A DNA stretch of 64,000 nucleotides from an uncultured Pelagibacteraceae bacterium (GTDB taxonomy: Bacteria > Pseudomonadota > Alphaproteobacteria > Pelagibacterales > Pelagibacteraceae), in assembly GCA_902588965.1 (NCBI GenBank), contig CACIRD010000003.1, positions 1 through 64,000 on the forward strand, given 5' to 3'. A program made the position numbers and the translations under genes. Below are positions 17,334 to 27,663 of this stretch, one piece after another. Under the pieces are notes generated by a model. That model made no database searches and was not told where the DNA came from. It saw only the letters and a list, made by a program, of their open reading frames with translations. Numbering within the stretch: position 1 is the first letter of the stretch; every line of letters starts with the position of its first letter.

Positions 17334-18605
17334 ATGAATATCCAAGAACTTAAAAAAAAATCATCAGAGAACCTTATAACGCAAGCTGAAGAGTTGGGCA
17401 TAGAAAATGCTAGCACGCTAAGAAAACAGGAAATTCTTTTTGCTATTTTAAAAAAGTTAGCTGAAAAAGGTGAAGAAATTACTGGCCAAGGAGTTTTACA
17501 ATTATTGCAGGATGGTTTCGGTTTCTTAAGAGCAATGGAGTCTAACTACCTTCCAGGACCTGATGATATATATATAAGCCCGAGCCAGATAAGAAGGTTT
17601 GGACTAAGAACAGGAGATACAGTAGAGGGACCTGTTAGAGCTCCAAAAGATGGCGAACGTTATTTTGCCTTACTGCAAGTAAGTAAAATAAATTTTGAAG
17701 ATTCCGAAAAAGCTAGACACAAGATAGCCTTTGATAATCTAACCCCTCTCTATCCAAATAAACAGTTGGTCATGGAAGTAGAGACAACAAAAGTTGAAAA
17801 AAAACCTGATTTAACCGCTCGCCTAATTGATTTGGTAAGTCCAATTGGAAAAGGTCAAAGATCTTTAATAATTTCACCACCTAAGGCCGGCAAAACTATG
17901 ATTTTACAAAGTATAGCAAATTCTATAACAGCCAATCATCCAGAGTGCTATTTAATGGTTTTGTTAATAGACGAGAGACCCGAAGAGGTAACAGACATGC
18001 AAAGGACTGTCAAAGGTGAGGTAATAAGTTCAACTTTTGATGAACCGGCACAACGACACGTTGCTGTTGCAGAAATGGTAATAGAGAAAGCAAAAAGATT
18101 AACAGAACACAAGAAAGATGTTGTAATATTATTAGACTCAATAACAAGGCTTGGAAGAGCATATAATGCCGTGGTTCCAAGTTCGGGAAAAGTTTTAACC
18201 GGCGGTGTTGACGCAAATGCATTACAAAGACCAAAAAGATTTTTTGGCGCAGCTAGGAATATTGAAGAAGGTGGATCTTTAACAATTATAGCAACAGCTT
18301 TAATTGACACTGGTAGTAGAATGGACGAAGTGATTTTCGAGGAATTTAAAGGAACGGGTAATAGTGAAACAATATTAGATAGAAAAATATCAGAAAAGAG
18401 GATTTATCCAGCTATAGATATTACTAAATCAGGAACACGTAGAGAAGAATTATTATTTGATAAAAATGATCTTCAGAAAATGAATGTTTTAAGAAGAATT
18501 ATAGCTCCAATGGGATCAATGGATGCAATAGAATTTATTAACTCAAAATTAAAAAATACCAAAAATAATTCAGAGTTTTTTAACTCAATGAATAAACCTT
18601 CATAA
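17334..18605 (+). CDS. rho: Transcription termination factor Rho
   Basis: Rho is the hexameric RNA helicase that terminates untranslated transcripts. The N-terminal RNA-binding domain has [16 protein letters not shown] and [16 protein letters not shown]; the P-loop is PPKAGKT at about residue 182-188; Walker B is [16 protein letters not shown] and the Q loop is [23 protein letters not shown]. 423 residues. The hemJ-rho order is conserved in alphaproteobacteria. It may be especially important here because very few intrinsic terminators are visible. Confidence 0.98.
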   Translation: MNIQELKKKSSENLITQAEELGIENASTLRKQEILFAILKKLAEKGEEITGQGVLQLLQDGFGFLRAMESNYLPGPDDIYISPSQIRRFGLRTGDTVEGPVRAPKDGERYFALLQVSKINFEDSEKARHKIAFDNLTPLYPNKQLVMEVETTKVEKKPDLTARLIDLVSPIGKGQRSLIISPPKAGKTMILQSIANSITANHPECYLMVLLIDERPEEVTDMQRTVKGEVISSTFDEPAQRHVAVAEMVIEKAKRLTEHKKDVVILLDSITRLGRAYNAVVPSSGKVLTGGVDANALQRPKRFFGAARNIEEGGSLTIIATALIDTGSRMDEVIFEEFKGTGNSETILDRKISEKRIYPAIDITKSGTRREELLFDKNDLQKMNVLRRIIAPMGSMDAIEFINSKLKNTKNNSEFFNSMNKPS

Positions 18606-18621
18606 ATATTAATATTTAAAA

Positions 18622-20256
18622 TTGGATAATTCTTTTATCAAAAAAATTGAAAAACTTTATAAATCCAAACAATTTAATCAGATCACATTTGAAATAGAAA
18701 AATTAAGCGAAATTCAAAAAAAAAATCCATTTATTCTAAATCTTCAAGGGATCATAGAGTCTGCAAATAAGAACTTACCAAAAGCCAAGTCTTATTTCGA
18801 AGAAGCTTTAAAGCAAGATCCTTATTATCTCCATAGCTTACTAAATTACGCAGGAATTAGTCATAATGACAAAAGCTACAATAAAATAATTTTTTTATTG
18901 AAAAAATATAATGAGAAAAACCCAAATAACCCTAAAGTATTACTTAATTTGGCAGATTTGACATTTTCTGCCGGATATGTCCAAGATTCAATTAAATTTC
19001 ATAAAGAACTCATAAAATCGAAAAATTATAGTCTAAGAGATTTAACAGCTTTAATTTTTTTATTGAACTATGAGGAAAAATTTTCAGAGCAGGAGTATGA
19101 TGAATACTGTATTTTATTTAATAAAATTGCTGCCCAAAATGTAAAATCTTTAAATATTAAACCAAGATCTTATGATAAGCTTAAAGTTGGATTTTTATCT
19201 AATGATTTAAGAGAACACCCTGTAGGATATTTTGTTATAGATGTGATAAAAAATATTAAAGGCTTTTCTACAGTTGCCTTTAATTTATTTAAATCAAATA
19301 ATAATGAAAATAAAATTATAAAAGAGTTAAAGAATTCTTTTTCAGAATGGTATGATGTTGCAGATTTAAATTCTGAAGAGCTAGGCAATTTTATCCATGA
19401 TAAAAAAATTACCTGTCTATTTGATCTTGATGGTTATAACTCTGGAAACAAAATTGAAGTATTTAAAAAAAAACCTGCACCAATTCAGATTAGTTGGTTA
19501 GGGTATTTGAATTCAACAAAGATTAAAGAAATGGATTATTTAATGGCTGACCCTTATATAATTCCAAAAGAAAAAGAGTCCTTTTACAGTGAAAAGTTAA
19601 TTAGACTGCCAAATATATGGAATGCGCATTCCAAATTAAGTTATATTAAAATCAATGATCTGCCTGCATTAAAAAAAAATTATTTTACCTTTGGATCATT
19701 TAATAATTTTCATAAAATATCTAACGAAACGGTAAAAGTTTGGCGTGAAATATTGAACAATGTTACTAATTCAAGGCTTGTCTTAAAAACTTTAGATAAT
19801 GTGGATAAGGATTATGAGCATTATTTAACAAAAAAGCTAAATTTAAAGAAAGAAAAAATTTTTTTTCTAAAAACTGAAAAAGATAAAAATAAACATTTAC
19901 AAAATTATAATGAGATTGATATTGCTTTAGATACTTTCCCATATAATGGAGTAACAACCTCTTTCGAATCAATTTGGATGGGTGTTCCAGTTTTGACAAA
20001 AATAGGTACCAATTATTCATCTAGATGTGGCTATAGCATTAATAAAAATCTGGGTCTTGAGGAATTTATTGCTACAGATAATGAAGATTATGTATTTAAA
20101 GCGATTAGTTTTTCTAATAAAGATAATTTAAATAAGTTGAACAATTTACGTAAATCACTCAGAGAAAAGGCTTCATCATCTGTTCTATTTGATGGTAAAC
20201 TTTTTGCAGAAACTTTTTCAAAAAAGTTACTAGAAGTAGTAAATAAATCTATATAA
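18622..20256 (+). CDS. TPR-containing GT41 (OGT/SPINDLY-like) glycosyltransferase
   Basis: Residues 1-140 form about three to four TPR-like helical repeats (PKAKSYFEEALKQDPYYLHSLLNYA). From about residue 185 the protein matches the catalytic part of O-GlcNAc transferase/SPINDLY proteins: LKVGFLSNDLREHPVGYF, IQISWLGYLNSTKIKEMDY, FTFGSFNNFHKISNETVKVW, and the UDP-sugar region DIALDTFPYNGVTTSFESIW. The start is a TTG; no in-frame ATG occurs before the catalytic domain. Acceptor and sugar are unknown. It interrupts the usual rho-mnmE neighbourhood together with the next gene. Confidence 0.85.
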   Translation: MDNSFIKKIEKLYKSKQFNQITFEIEKLSEIQKKNPFILNLQGIIESANKNLPKAKSYFEEALKQDPYYLHSLLNYAGISHNDKSYNKIIFLLKKYNEKNPNNPKVLLNLADLTFSAGYVQDSIKFHKELIKSKNYSLRDLTALIFLLNYEEKFSEQEYDEYCILFNKIAAQNVKSLNIKPRSYDKLKVGFLSNDLREHPVGYFVIDVIKNIKGFSTVAFNLFKSNNNENKIIKELKNSFSEWYDVADLNSEELGNFIHDKKITCLFDLDGYNSGNKIEVFKKKPAPIQISWLGYLNSTKIKEMDYLMADPYIIPKEKESFYSEKLIRLPNIWNAHSKLSYIKINDLPALKKNYFTFGSFNNFHKISNETVKVWREILNNVTNSRLVLKTLDNVDKDYEHYLTKKLNLKKEKIFFLKTEKDKNKHLQNYNEIDIALDTFPYNGVTTSFESIWMGVPVLTKIGTNYSSRCGYSINKNLGLEEFIATDNEDYVFKAISFSNKDNLNKLNNLRKSLREKASSSVLFDGKLFAETFSKKLLEVVNKSI

Positions 20257-20277
20257 TAGTTTTTAAAAATTAACTTT

Positions 20278-21036
20278 ATGAAAAAAATTGCAGTAATAAC
20301 AGCTTATAATAATGAGGAATTTCGTTTAATAGAAAAAGCAAATCATTCTGTAGTATCTCAATCTAACAATGAAGTTTGTTGTGATCATATAATTGTGGTT
20401 GATGGTTTTGATTTAAATAAAAATCTAGAAAAAATTAAATGTAAAAAAGTTGAGTTAAATCAAAATCATAATGACAATGGTAATACACCAAGAAGTGTAG
20501 GTACAAATATGGCAATATCGCAAGATTATGATTTTATTATGTATTTAGACTCTGATAACTGGTTTATGGAAGGACATGTTAATTCATTATATCAATTAAT
20601 AAAAAATGAAAATAAAATAGGTTGTAGTTTTAGATCTTTTTATACAATGGAAGATAAAAAATTGAATTTTTTAGAGGATACTGATTGTTTGGAAAAAAAA
20701 CATGCAGACACCTCTTGCTATTTAATACCTAGAATATTTTATAAATATATTAATATATGGCACTTAATACCAAAACAAACATCTCAATGGTGTGATAGAA
20801 TCTTCTTTAATAATCTTATTCGTTATAATTGTCCCATCTTATTTTCAGAAAAACATACAGTGGCTTTTAGAACTTTATATGACACCCACTATCTTGATAG
20901 TAATACGGAATTGCCAAAAAATGTGAAAATAAGCTTAAAAATAAGTCAAAAGGCAGTTGAGTATTTTGAAGATGAGAACAATAAAAAAAATTTTATAAAT
21001 CTTTTTGGTTTTTCATGGAAGCCAGAGGAAAAGTAG
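20278..21036 (+). CDS. GT-A fold glycosyltransferase-like protein (family 2-like)
   Basis: The 252-residue protein begins KKIAVITAYNNEE, a nucleotide-sugar-binding first strand, and carries GTNMAISQDYDFIMYLDSDNWF, where Asp-Ser-Asp is the metal-binding DXD motif. The remainder (NIWHLIPKQTSQWCDRIFF) is compatible with a short soluble glycosyltransferase. It follows the TPR/GT41 gene by 21 bp, so the two are probably cotranscribed and may modify the same target. The substrate is unknown. Confidence 0.75.
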   Translation: MKKIAVITAYNNEEFRLIEKANHSVVSQSNNEVCCDHIIVVDGFDLNKNLEKIKCKKVELNQNHNDNGNTPRSVGTNMAISQDYDFIMYLDSDNWFMEGHVNSLYQLIKNENKIGCSFRSFYTMEDKKLNFLEDTDCLEKKHADTSCYLIPRIFYKYINIWHLIPKQTSQWCDRIFFNNLIRYNCPILFSEKHTVAFRTLYDTHYLDSNTELPKNVKISLKISQKAVEYFEDENNKKNFINLFGFSWKPEEK

Positions 21037-21084
21037 TATCTATTTAACGATATCTATTAAACTTTTTCAATATATAATAAGATA

Positions 21085-22416
21085 ATGACAATTTATGCTT
21101 TATCGTCCGGAATGGGGACTTCAGGTATAGCCGTAATAAGGATATCAGGTCCTGAAACGAAAAATGTAATTAATAAGCTCTCAAATGGACCTTTTCCGAA
21201 GCCTAGAGTAGCGACACTCAAAAAAGTGAACAATATCAACAAAACTAGCATGATAGATGAAGGTATAATAATTTGGTATCCAGGCCCTAACAGTTATACA
21301 GGAGAAGACATGGCAGAAATCCAAGTTCATGGAAGCAGAGCAGTCATTAAATCCCTTTTAAACTCTATTTCAAAAATAAGAGGTTGCAGAATTGCAGATC
21401 CAGGTGAGTTTACAAAACTTGCATTCCAAAATGGCAAAATTAATTTACTTAAAGCTGAAAGCATAGGTGATTTGATATCTTCCGAAACAGATATACAGAT
21501 GAAACAAGCACTTAAGGTGATTGCAGGAAATAATTTAAAACAATTTGAAAAATGGAGAGGAGATCTTTTGAAAATACTTTCATATATGGAAGCTAAAATT
21601 GACTTTCCAGATGAAGATTTACCTACTGACATTTTAAAAAAGATAAAAAATATTTCGAATAATGTTAAAAAAGAAATTAAAAAAACATTAAGAGATAAAA
21701 AAATTGGAGAAATTATTAGAGAGGGATTTAAGATTGCTATAATAGGTCCCCCAAACGTAGGGAAATCATCTTTGTTGAATTATATATCTAATAGAGATGT
21801 TGCTATAGTTTCAGAAATAGCAGGAACAACTAGAGACGTTATTGAAACACATTTAAATATCGATGGTTATCCTGTTATATTATCTGATACAGCCGGGATA
21901 AGAGAAGCCAAAAATGAAATAGAGAAAAAAGGAATAAGGCTTACCTTAAAAAAGGCTGAAGAGGCAGATTTAAAGATAGTTATATTGGAGTTAAAAAGTC
22001 AACAAAATCAACGTTTTTTAAAGAATTTTATGGATAAAAAGTCGTTATTAGCGATTAACAAAGTTGACCAATCAACTTTAAAAATACCATCAAGTCTCAA
22101 AAAGTATAAACCAGTCATTATGTCGATCAAGAGAGAAAAAAATATAGATCAGTTGATAAATAAAATTAAAAATAAATTAAAAAGCAAACTGAAGAGTGAT
22201 GAAAATATTTTAATAACTAGGGCACGTCATAGAAAAAATTTAACTGACTGTCTAAGTAATTTAGAAAATTTCAGCAATAAAAACGAAAGTAGCGATTTTG
22301 ATAAAGCAGCTGAAGATTTAAGGTTATCATGTAGAAATCTAGGAAAAATAACGGGAAAAGTCGATGTTGAGGAGATATTAGACAGCATTTTCAACGATTT
22401 TTGTATTGGGAAATAA
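21085..22416 (+). CDS. mnmE: tRNA modification GTPase MnmE
   Basis: MnmE with MnmG installs carboxymethylaminomethyl or aminomethyl groups on U34 of tRNAs. The N-terminal folate-binding domain starts TIYALSSGMGTSGIAVIRISG and contains PNSYTGEDMAEIQVHG. The G domain has P-loop GPPNVGKSS and switch TAGTTRDVIE with DTAGIRE. The C-terminus is CIGK, the invariant Cys-Xaa-Gly-Lys motif. 443 residues. mnmG follows after a 116 bp gap. Confidence 0.97.
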   Translation: MTIYALSSGMGTSGIAVIRISGPETKNVINKLSNGPFPKPRVATLKKVNNINKTSMIDEGIIIWYPGPNSYTGEDMAEIQVHGSRAVIKSLLNSISKIRGCRIADPGEFTKLAFQNGKINLLKAESIGDLISSETDIQMKQALKVIAGNNLKQFEKWRGDLLKILSYMEAKIDFPDEDLPTDILKKIKNISNNVKKEIKKTLRDKKIGEIIREGFKIAIIGPPNVGKSSLLNYISNRDVAIVSEIAGTTRDVIETHLNIDGYPVILSDTAGIREAKNEIEKKGIRLTLKKAEEADLKIVILELKSQQNQRFLKNFMDKKSLLAINKVDQSTLKIPSSLKKYKPVIMSIKREKNIDQLINKIKNKLKSKLKSDENILITRARHRKNLTDCLSNLENFSNKNESSDFDKAAEDLRLSCRNLGKITGKVDVEEILDSIFNDFCIGK

Positions 22417-22532
22417 TGACGATTTTACTGGATATTTAGCGTGATTTTGTTCAATTACGTTGGTATTGGCTACTTTTTTGGATCAAACAAGCCATTTCTT
22501 GTAAATTTATAATTCAGATATAAATTTATCTT
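22417..22532. other. Spacer between mnmE and mnmG, no gene seen
   Basis: This 116 bp spacer is unusually long for the region and less AT-rich in its first 80 bp than other spacers. A TATAAT at 22508-22513 could be a -10 element for mnmG, but no convincing -35 is placed correctly. I see no ORF above 15 codons, no hairpin and no repeat. Confidence 0.3.
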
Positions 22533-24404
22533 ATGAAAAAAAATTTATCATTTGATGTTGTAGTTATAGGTGGCGGGCACGCAGGTTGCGAAGCTGCAGC
22601 TGCTTCCGCCAGACTAGGAGTAAATACCGCTTTGTTTACACGTAACATAGATACAATCGGTGAGATGTCTTGCAACCCAGCAATAGGAGGTCTTGGCAAA
22701 GGGCACTTAGTTAGAGAGATAGACGCATTAGATGGTGTAATGGGAGATGTAGCTGATAAATCCGGTATACAATTTCGTCTTCTTAATAGGAGTCGAGGGC
22801 CTGCAGTAAGAGGTCCTAGAACTCAATCAGATAGATCACTATATAAGAAATATATGCAAGAAAAACTACTAAACTATTGTAATTTAAGTGTTTTTTCCGA
22901 CTCTGTAATCAGGTTTATTTTTAAGAATAATGCTATATATGGTTTTATTACACAATCTGGCAAAGAAGTTAAATCATCGAAGGTGATATTGACGACAGGA
23001 ACTTTTTTGAATGGTTTGATTCATATAGGTGATAATAAGATTCCGGCTGGTCGTTATGATGAAAAACCATCTACTGGATTAAGCGAACAATTGAAAAAAT
23101 ATAATTTTTCAATAGGAAGATTAAAAACTGGAACCCCTCCTAGACTTGATGGTAGAACTATAAATTTTGATAGCTTAGAGGAACAGCATCCTGATAGCGA
23201 TCCTTATTTTTTTTCTTTTTTAACAAAGAGAAATATTAATACACAAGTATCATGTAGGATGACCTACACTAATGACAAGGTCCATAAAATAGTTTCAAAA
23301 AATATAAAACTTAGCGCAATGTATTCAGGTTCAATTAAAGGAGTTGGTCCTAGGTACTGTCCTTCAATAGAGGATAAAATTGTCAAATTTAGAGAAAAAG
23401 AGAGGCATCAAATATTTTTGGAGCCAGAGGGGTTAAATGATATAACAATTTATCCAAATGGGATCTCAACTTCACTTCCATCTCATATACAGCAAGAAAT
23501 ATGTAGTAATATCAATGGTTTAGAGAATGTTAAAATATTACGTCCGGGTTATGCAATAGAGTATGATTACGTGGACCCACGTGAGTTATTTTTGACTTTA
23601 GAAACAAAAAAAATTCAAAATTTATATCTTGCTGGTCAAATCAATGGAACCACAGGTTATGAGGAAGCTGCAGCGCAAGGTCTTATAGCAGGAGTTAACG
23701 CAGCGCTATCGTTTATGGGTTCCGAGCCATTTATTTTAGATCGATCCGATGCATATATAGGCGTGATGATTGATGATCTAGTTACCAAAGGTGTTGCTGA
23801 GCCATACAGAATGTTTACGTCTAGAGCCGAGTATAGGCTAACTCTTAGATCTGATAATGCAGATCTCAGATTAACCCAAAAAGGTATTAAAATTGGTCTT
23901 ATTCAAAATGAGAGAAAAGTTAAATTTTTGGAGAAACTAAAGAATTTAGAAGGTCTAAATAAAAGGCTCTTAGATCTTTCCATATCACCCTCAAAAATTA
24001 GAAAATTTGGTGTAAATATAGCTAAAGATGGGGTTTTACGTAGTTCTTTTGAGGTTTTAAGCCAAAAAGGAGTAAATATGCATAAAATTCGAGAAATATG
24101 GCCCGAAATTCCATTTGTTTCTAAAGAAATTGATGAAATATTAGAAATTAAGGCTCATTATAAAGGGTATTTAAGCAAGCAAAACGCTGATATATTGGCA
24201 TTTAAAAGGGATGAAAACCTTAAAATACCTGAAAATGTTAATTATGATAGTTTGAGTGGTCTCTCTCATGAGGTTAAGTCTAAATTTAAGCAAATAAAAC
24301 CCAAAACGATGGGTCAAGCGTTGAGAATCGATGGAATCACCCCAGCTGCTGTATATATTTTGTTGTCTCACGTCAAAAGAAAGTCTATTAAGCATATAGC
24401 TTAA
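22533..24404 (+). CDS. mnmG: tRNA uridine-5-carboxymethylaminomethyl modification enzyme MnmG (GidA)
   Basis: MnmG is the FAD/NADH partner of MnmE in tRNA wobble-uridine modification. The FAD loop is [14 protein letters not shown] at the N-terminus; family signatures follow: [64 protein letters not shown] and [17 protein letters not shown]. The C-terminal helical tail mediating MnmE contact is present. 623 residues. Its stop overlaps the rsmG start by one base. Confidence 0.98.
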   Translation: MKKNLSFDVVVIGGGHAGCEAAAASARLGVNTALFTRNIDTIGEMSCNPAIGGLGKGHLVREIDALDGVMGDVADKSGIQFRLLNRSRGPAVRGPRTQSDRSLYKKYMQEKLLNYCNLSVFSDSVIRFIFKNNAIYGFITQSGKEVKSSKVILTTGTFLNGLIHIGDNKIPAGRYDEKPSTGLSEQLKKYNFSIGRLKTGTPPRLDGRTINFDSLEEQHPDSDPYFFSFLTKRNINTQVSCRMTYTNDKVHKIVSKNIKLSAMYSGSIKGVGPRYCPSIEDKIVKFREKERHQIFLEPEGLNDITIYPNGISTSLPSHIQQEICSNINGLENVKILRPGYAIEYDYVDPRELFLTLETKKIQNLYLAGQINGTTGYEEAAAQGLIAGVNAALSFMGSEPFILDRSDAYIGVMIDDLVTKGVAEPYRMFTSRAEYRLTLRSDNADLRLTQKGIKIGLIQNERKVKFLEKLKNLEGLNKRLLDLSISPSKIRKFGVNIAKDGVLRSSFEVLSQKGVNMHKIREIWPEIPFVSKEIDEILEIKAHYKGYLSKQNADILAFKRDENLKIPENVNYDSLSGLSHEVKSKFKQIKPKTMGQALRIDGITPAAVYILLSHVKRKSIKHIA

Positions 24405-25036
24405 TGGATTCGAATTTATTAGAATATTCAAAATTAGAAACACTAAATGTTCCACGTGAAACATTCCCAGAGTTAGAGGAGTTCAGGTCACTTCTTCTTA
24501 GAAAAAATGAAGAGATAAATTTAGTGAGCAAGAATTCTGCTCTAAACCTTAGAGAAAGACATATTGTTGATAGTGCGCAAATTATTGATTTTATTGATAA
24601 AAATCAAAAATTATGTACAGATTTAGGATCAGGTTCAGGATTTCCAGGAGTAGTATTGGCAATCATAATGAAAAATAAAAAATCAAAAATGAAATTTCAC
24701 TTATACGAAAAAAGTTATAACAAAAGCAAATTTTTGAAAGATGTAACTCGTAAACTTGACCTAAATATAGAAGTTATACAAAAAGATATTTTTGAAGTTA
24801 GCAACCTTAAGTCAGATATAATTGTAGCAAGGGCATTTAAACCAATCCCGATTATACTAGACTTAATAAATTCAAACTTTAGTAAATATAATAATATAAT
24901 TTTATTTTTAGGAAAGAACGGTAAACAACTTTTATCTAAGTCTTTGAGAAAATGGAATTTTGAATGTGAGGAAAGAAAAAGTTTAACAAATGATGAGTCG
25001 TCTGTAGTAAAAATTTTTAATTTAAAAAAAAAATGA
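24404..25036 (+). CDS. rsmG: 16S rRNA m7G527 methyltransferase RsmG (GidB)
   Basis: RsmG methylates N7 of G527 in 16S rRNA. The SAM-binding loop CTDLGSGSGFPGVVLAI is at about residue 67-83, preceded by NLVSKNSALNLRERHIVDSAQI, the conserved Arg-His-Ile-Xaa-Asp-Ser block. 210 residues. The N-terminal peptide NVPRETF is encoded by a perfect parS palindrome (24448-24463), so coding and centromere functions overlap here. It overlaps parA by 4 bp. Confidence 0.96.
   Translation: MDSNLLEYSKLETLNVPRETFPELEEFRSLLLRKNEEINLVSKNSALNLRERHIVDSAQIIDFIDKNQKLCTDLGSGSGFPGVVLAIIMKNKKSKMKFHLYEKSYNKSKFLKDVTRKLDLNIEVIQKDIFEVSNLKSDIIVARAFKPIPIILDLINSNFSKYNNIILFLGKNGKQLLSKSLRKWNFECEERKSLTNDESSVVKIFNLKKK
24448..24463. 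promoter_or_regulatory. parS centromere site (ParB binding) inside rsmG
   Basis: TGTTCCACGTGAAACA, a 16 bp near-palindrome matching the widely conserved consensus TGTTNCACGTGAAACA exactly. It lies in codons 15-20 of rsmG, 0.6 kb upstream of parA and 1.4 kb upstream of parB, and 10 kb from the putative origin. I saw no second full site in the window. Confidence 0.92.
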
Positions 25037-25833
25037 AAACAAAAATTATATCAGTCATAAATCAAAAAGGTGGTGTTGGAAAAACAACAACAGTTATTAA
25101 TCTTGCATCAGGATTATCAGCAAGACAAAAAAAAATTTTAGTAATTGATTTAGATCCACAGGGTAATGCAACAACAGGACTTGGTCTATCTAACAACGAA
25201 AGTTCGGTAAAAACAATTTATAGTGTTCTAAATGGTTCATGCAAAATTTTTGATGCTATCCAAAAAACAAAATTTGAGAATCTCGATATAGTGACCTCAA
25301 ACGTTGATCTATCAGGATTAGAGGTTGAGACTGCCTCAGATGCGCATAGAGCACTAATTTTAAAGGACGAATTAACCTCATATTTAAACGATTCTAGAGG
25401 CTTATATACTCATATACTGATTGACTGCCCCCCGTCACTAAGTCTTTTGACGGTTATGGCTTTAGTATCGTCAAATTCACTTATTGTACCTCTGCAGACA
25501 GAATTTTTTGCCCTTGAGGGACTTACACAACTTATAAAAACTATTGAAAGAATAAAAAATAATTTAAATACAAAATTAGATATAGAAGGCATACTTTTAA
25601 CTATGTACGATAAACGAAACAAGCTTTCCTCACAGGTTGAAAAAGAGGCGAGAGACTACTTTAAAGAAAAAGTTTATAAAACAGTAATACCTAGAAACGT
25701 AAGGCTGTCAGAAGCACCATCTCACGGGATACCGGTTCTAATCTATGATAAAAATTGTCCTGGCAGTAAGTCTTATTATAGTTTTACAGAGGAATTTTTG
25801 GATAGAGAAAAAATTTTAGAGAGCGCAGCATAA
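25033..25833 (+). CDS. parA: Chromosome-partitioning ATPase ParA
   Basis: ParA is the Walker-type ATPase that moves ParB-parS complexes after origin duplication. The deviant Walker A motif KGGVGKTTT is at residues 12-20, with VIDLDPQGNATTGLG (A') and HILIDCPPSLSLLTVMAL (B). The C-terminal part includes VIPRNVRLSEAPSHG, diagnostic of chromosomal ParA/Soj. 266 residues. Transcribed with rsmG and parB (4 and 1 bp overlaps). Confidence 0.97.
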   Translation: MKTKIISVINQKGGVGKTTTVINLASGLSARQKKILVIDLDPQGNATTGLGLSNNESSVKTIYSVLNGSCKIFDAIQKTKFENLDIVTSNVDLSGLEVETASDAHRALILKDELTSYLNDSRGLYTHILIDCPPSLSLLTVMALVSSNSLIVPLQTEFFALEGLTQLIKTIERIKNNLNTKLDIEGILLTMYDKRNKLSSQVEKEARDYFKEKVYKTVIPRNVRLSEAPSHGIPVLIYDKNCPGSKSYYSFTEEFLDREKILESAA

Positions 25834-26681
25834 TGAACCCTTTTAAAAACAAAAAAGGACTTGGTAGAGGATTGTCATCATTAATCGGCGATGTGAAAAC
25901 AACAAGCCGAAATAATAAACTTTTGTTAAGTGATATTATTAGAAATAAATATCAACCTAGGAAAAACTTCAAAAAAGAGAACTTAGAGGAACTTTCAAAT
26001 TCGATCAAAGAAAGAGGTGTTGTGCAGCCAATAATAGTAAGAAAGTCAGAAAGCCAAAGCGGAAAATTTGAAATTATTGCAGGAGAGAGAAGGTGGCTAG
26101 CTTCACAAAATGCAGGCTTGCATGATATACCCGCTGTAATTATTGAAGCAGACGACTTAAAATCTTTGGAGTTCGCAATAGTTGAAAATGTTCAAAGACA
26201 CGATCTTAACCCAATTGAAGAGGCACAGGGATATCAAAGATTGATGGATGAATTTGGATACGATCAAGAAAAAGTAGGTAAATTTATAGGTAAAAGTCGA
26301 GCACACATTGCTAATTGTATTCGTTTGTTAACTTTGCCCAAGGATGTATTAAATTTAATTGAGACCGAAAAGCTTTCACAGGGACACGCCAAAGTCCTAG
26401 TAGGATTAGATAATGCTTATGTTTTTGCAAAGAAGATAGTAGAAAAAAAATTATCTGTTAGACAAGCTGAAAATTTAGTAAGAATTTTTAAAAATCCAAA
26501 AAAAAGTCCTATAATTTCTAATTCGTCTAATCTTAGAGATCTAGAAGAAAACCTTTCAGACAAAACTGGCATAAGAGTATTAATAAAAAACAAAAAAAAT
26601 AATTCCGGAACTTTAATATTTGACTATAAAAACTTAGAGCAGTTGAATAGATTAATTGATATTATTAAAGCAAATTATTAG
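25833..26681 (+). CDS. parB: Chromosome-partitioning protein ParB
   Basis: ParB is the CTP-dependent clamp that loads at parS and spreads. The N-terminus KKGLGRGLSSLIG is the ParA-interacting peptide; IIRNKYQPRKNF starts the ParB/Srx domain and GERRWLAS is the CTP-binding arginine patch. The HTH region is DEFGYDQEKVGKFIGKSRAHIANCIRLL. 282 residues. It overlaps the converging holA by 17 bp. Confidence 0.97.
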   Translation: MNPFKNKKGLGRGLSSLIGDVKTTSRNNKLLLSDIIRNKYQPRKNFKKENLEELSNSIKERGVVQPIIVRKSESQSGKFEIIAGERRWLASQNAGLHDIPAVIIEADDLKSLEFAIVENVQRHDLNPIEEAQGYQRLMDEFGYDQEKVGKFIGKSRAHIANCIRLLTLPKDVLNLIETEKLSQGHAKVLVGLDNAYVFAKKIVEKKLSVRQAENLVRIFKNPKKSPIISNSSNLRDLEENLSDKTGIRVLIKNKKNNSGTLIFDYKNLEQLNRLIDIIKANY

Positions 26682-27663
26682 TTTTTGCCTCTGCTAATAA
26701 AAAATCATACAAAAAGTTTAAAGAATTTGACGTTTGTTTTTTAATAAGTAGTTCAATATCATTTGATCGAATTACCAGTTCTTCTAATTTTTTTAAACTC
26801 CAATTGTTCATCTGGATTTTAACAGCTTCTTTTTCCTTCCAAAATATTGGAGGCCTGTAACTTGATATTACTGTATTTACGTCCGAAATATTGCTGTGAC
26901 TTTCTTTCAATTTAATTAATCTCTTTAATTTTGAGAGCATAATTCTTAAAATTGCTATGCAATCTTCATGGGTATAATTATTTTCATTTAATATATTTAT
27001 GGTTTTTCTAAGGTTTTTTGAAAGGGTTGAGTCTACAAGTTCAGAATAAGAATAATTTTGAGCTAAATTTGTCAGTTTAAATATTTCTTCACTAGAAATC
27101 TTTTTTTTGTTAATTGCAAACATCTCGATTTTAGAAAGTTCATTATTTAAATTTTCTCTATCTCCTCTACATCTTTCAACGAGCAAATTAATAGTTTCTT
27201 GTGAAATAAGTAATTGTTTATTCTTAAAAAAAGTATTCGCTAATCTAGATAATGTTTGGTTATCATCAGCGTAAAAAGGTATACAAACTAAGTTTTTTTC
27301 CTTTTCAAATAGCGACCTCAATTTTGATTTTTTATCAAGTAAACCAGCGTTTATTATCAAATAAATATCATCAATTTTTTTATCTAGAATAGTATCTAAA
27401 CATTTTTTAATTTTATCTGTAGCTCTGCTAATAATTATTATTTTTTCTTTTTCAAAAAAAGATTTATTTGCAATTTCACTTATAAAATTATCAAAGTTGT
27501 TTATAATGTAACTCTCATCATATTTGTTTATATTTTCTTTTGGTTTAAGTGATGATATTTGGCTTATTACTTTATTTTTAAACCCTTCATTTTCTCCATA
27601 TAATAAAAAAAAATTGGAATTTATTTTTTTTAATTGTTCTAGTTGGAAAGTTTTAATAATCAT
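26665..27663 (-). CDS. holA: DNA polymerase III delta subunit HolA
   Basis: Delta is the clamp-loader subunit that opens the beta ring. The 332-residue protein has the family layout: NFFLLYGENEGFKNKVISQI (degenerate P-loop region), SFFEKEKIIIISRATDKI, QETINLLVERCRGDRENLNNELSKIEMF, and the C-terminal collar helices LKRLIKLKESHSN. The gene position, between parB and lptE/leuS, is standard for alphaproteobacteria. It overlaps the lptE stop by one base. Confidence 0.9.
   Translation of the reverse strand: MIIKTFQLEQLKKINSNFFLLYGENEGFKNKVISQISSLKPKENINKYDESYIINNFDNFISEIANKSFFEKEKIIIISRATDKIKKCLDTILDKKIDDIYLIINAGLLDKKSKLRSLFEKEKNLVCIPFYADDNQTLSRLANTFFKNKQLLISQETINLLVERCRGDRENLNNELSKIEMFAINKKKISSEEIFKLTNLAQNYSYSELVDSTLSKNLRKTINILNENNYTHEDCIAILRIMLSKLKRLIKLKESHSNISDVNTVISSYRPPIFWKEKEAVKIQMNNWSLKKLEELVIRSNDIELLIKKQTSNSLNFLYDFLLAEAKTNNLL

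Noticed and set aside
17948..18310. 120-codon and 74-codon minus-strand ORFs over rho
   Set aside because: Antisense to the Rho ATPase core; no homology pattern of their own.
23570..23590. Second parS-like CACGTG in mnmG
   Set aside because: Only the central hexamer matches; flanks deviate strongly from TGTTNCACGTGAAACA.
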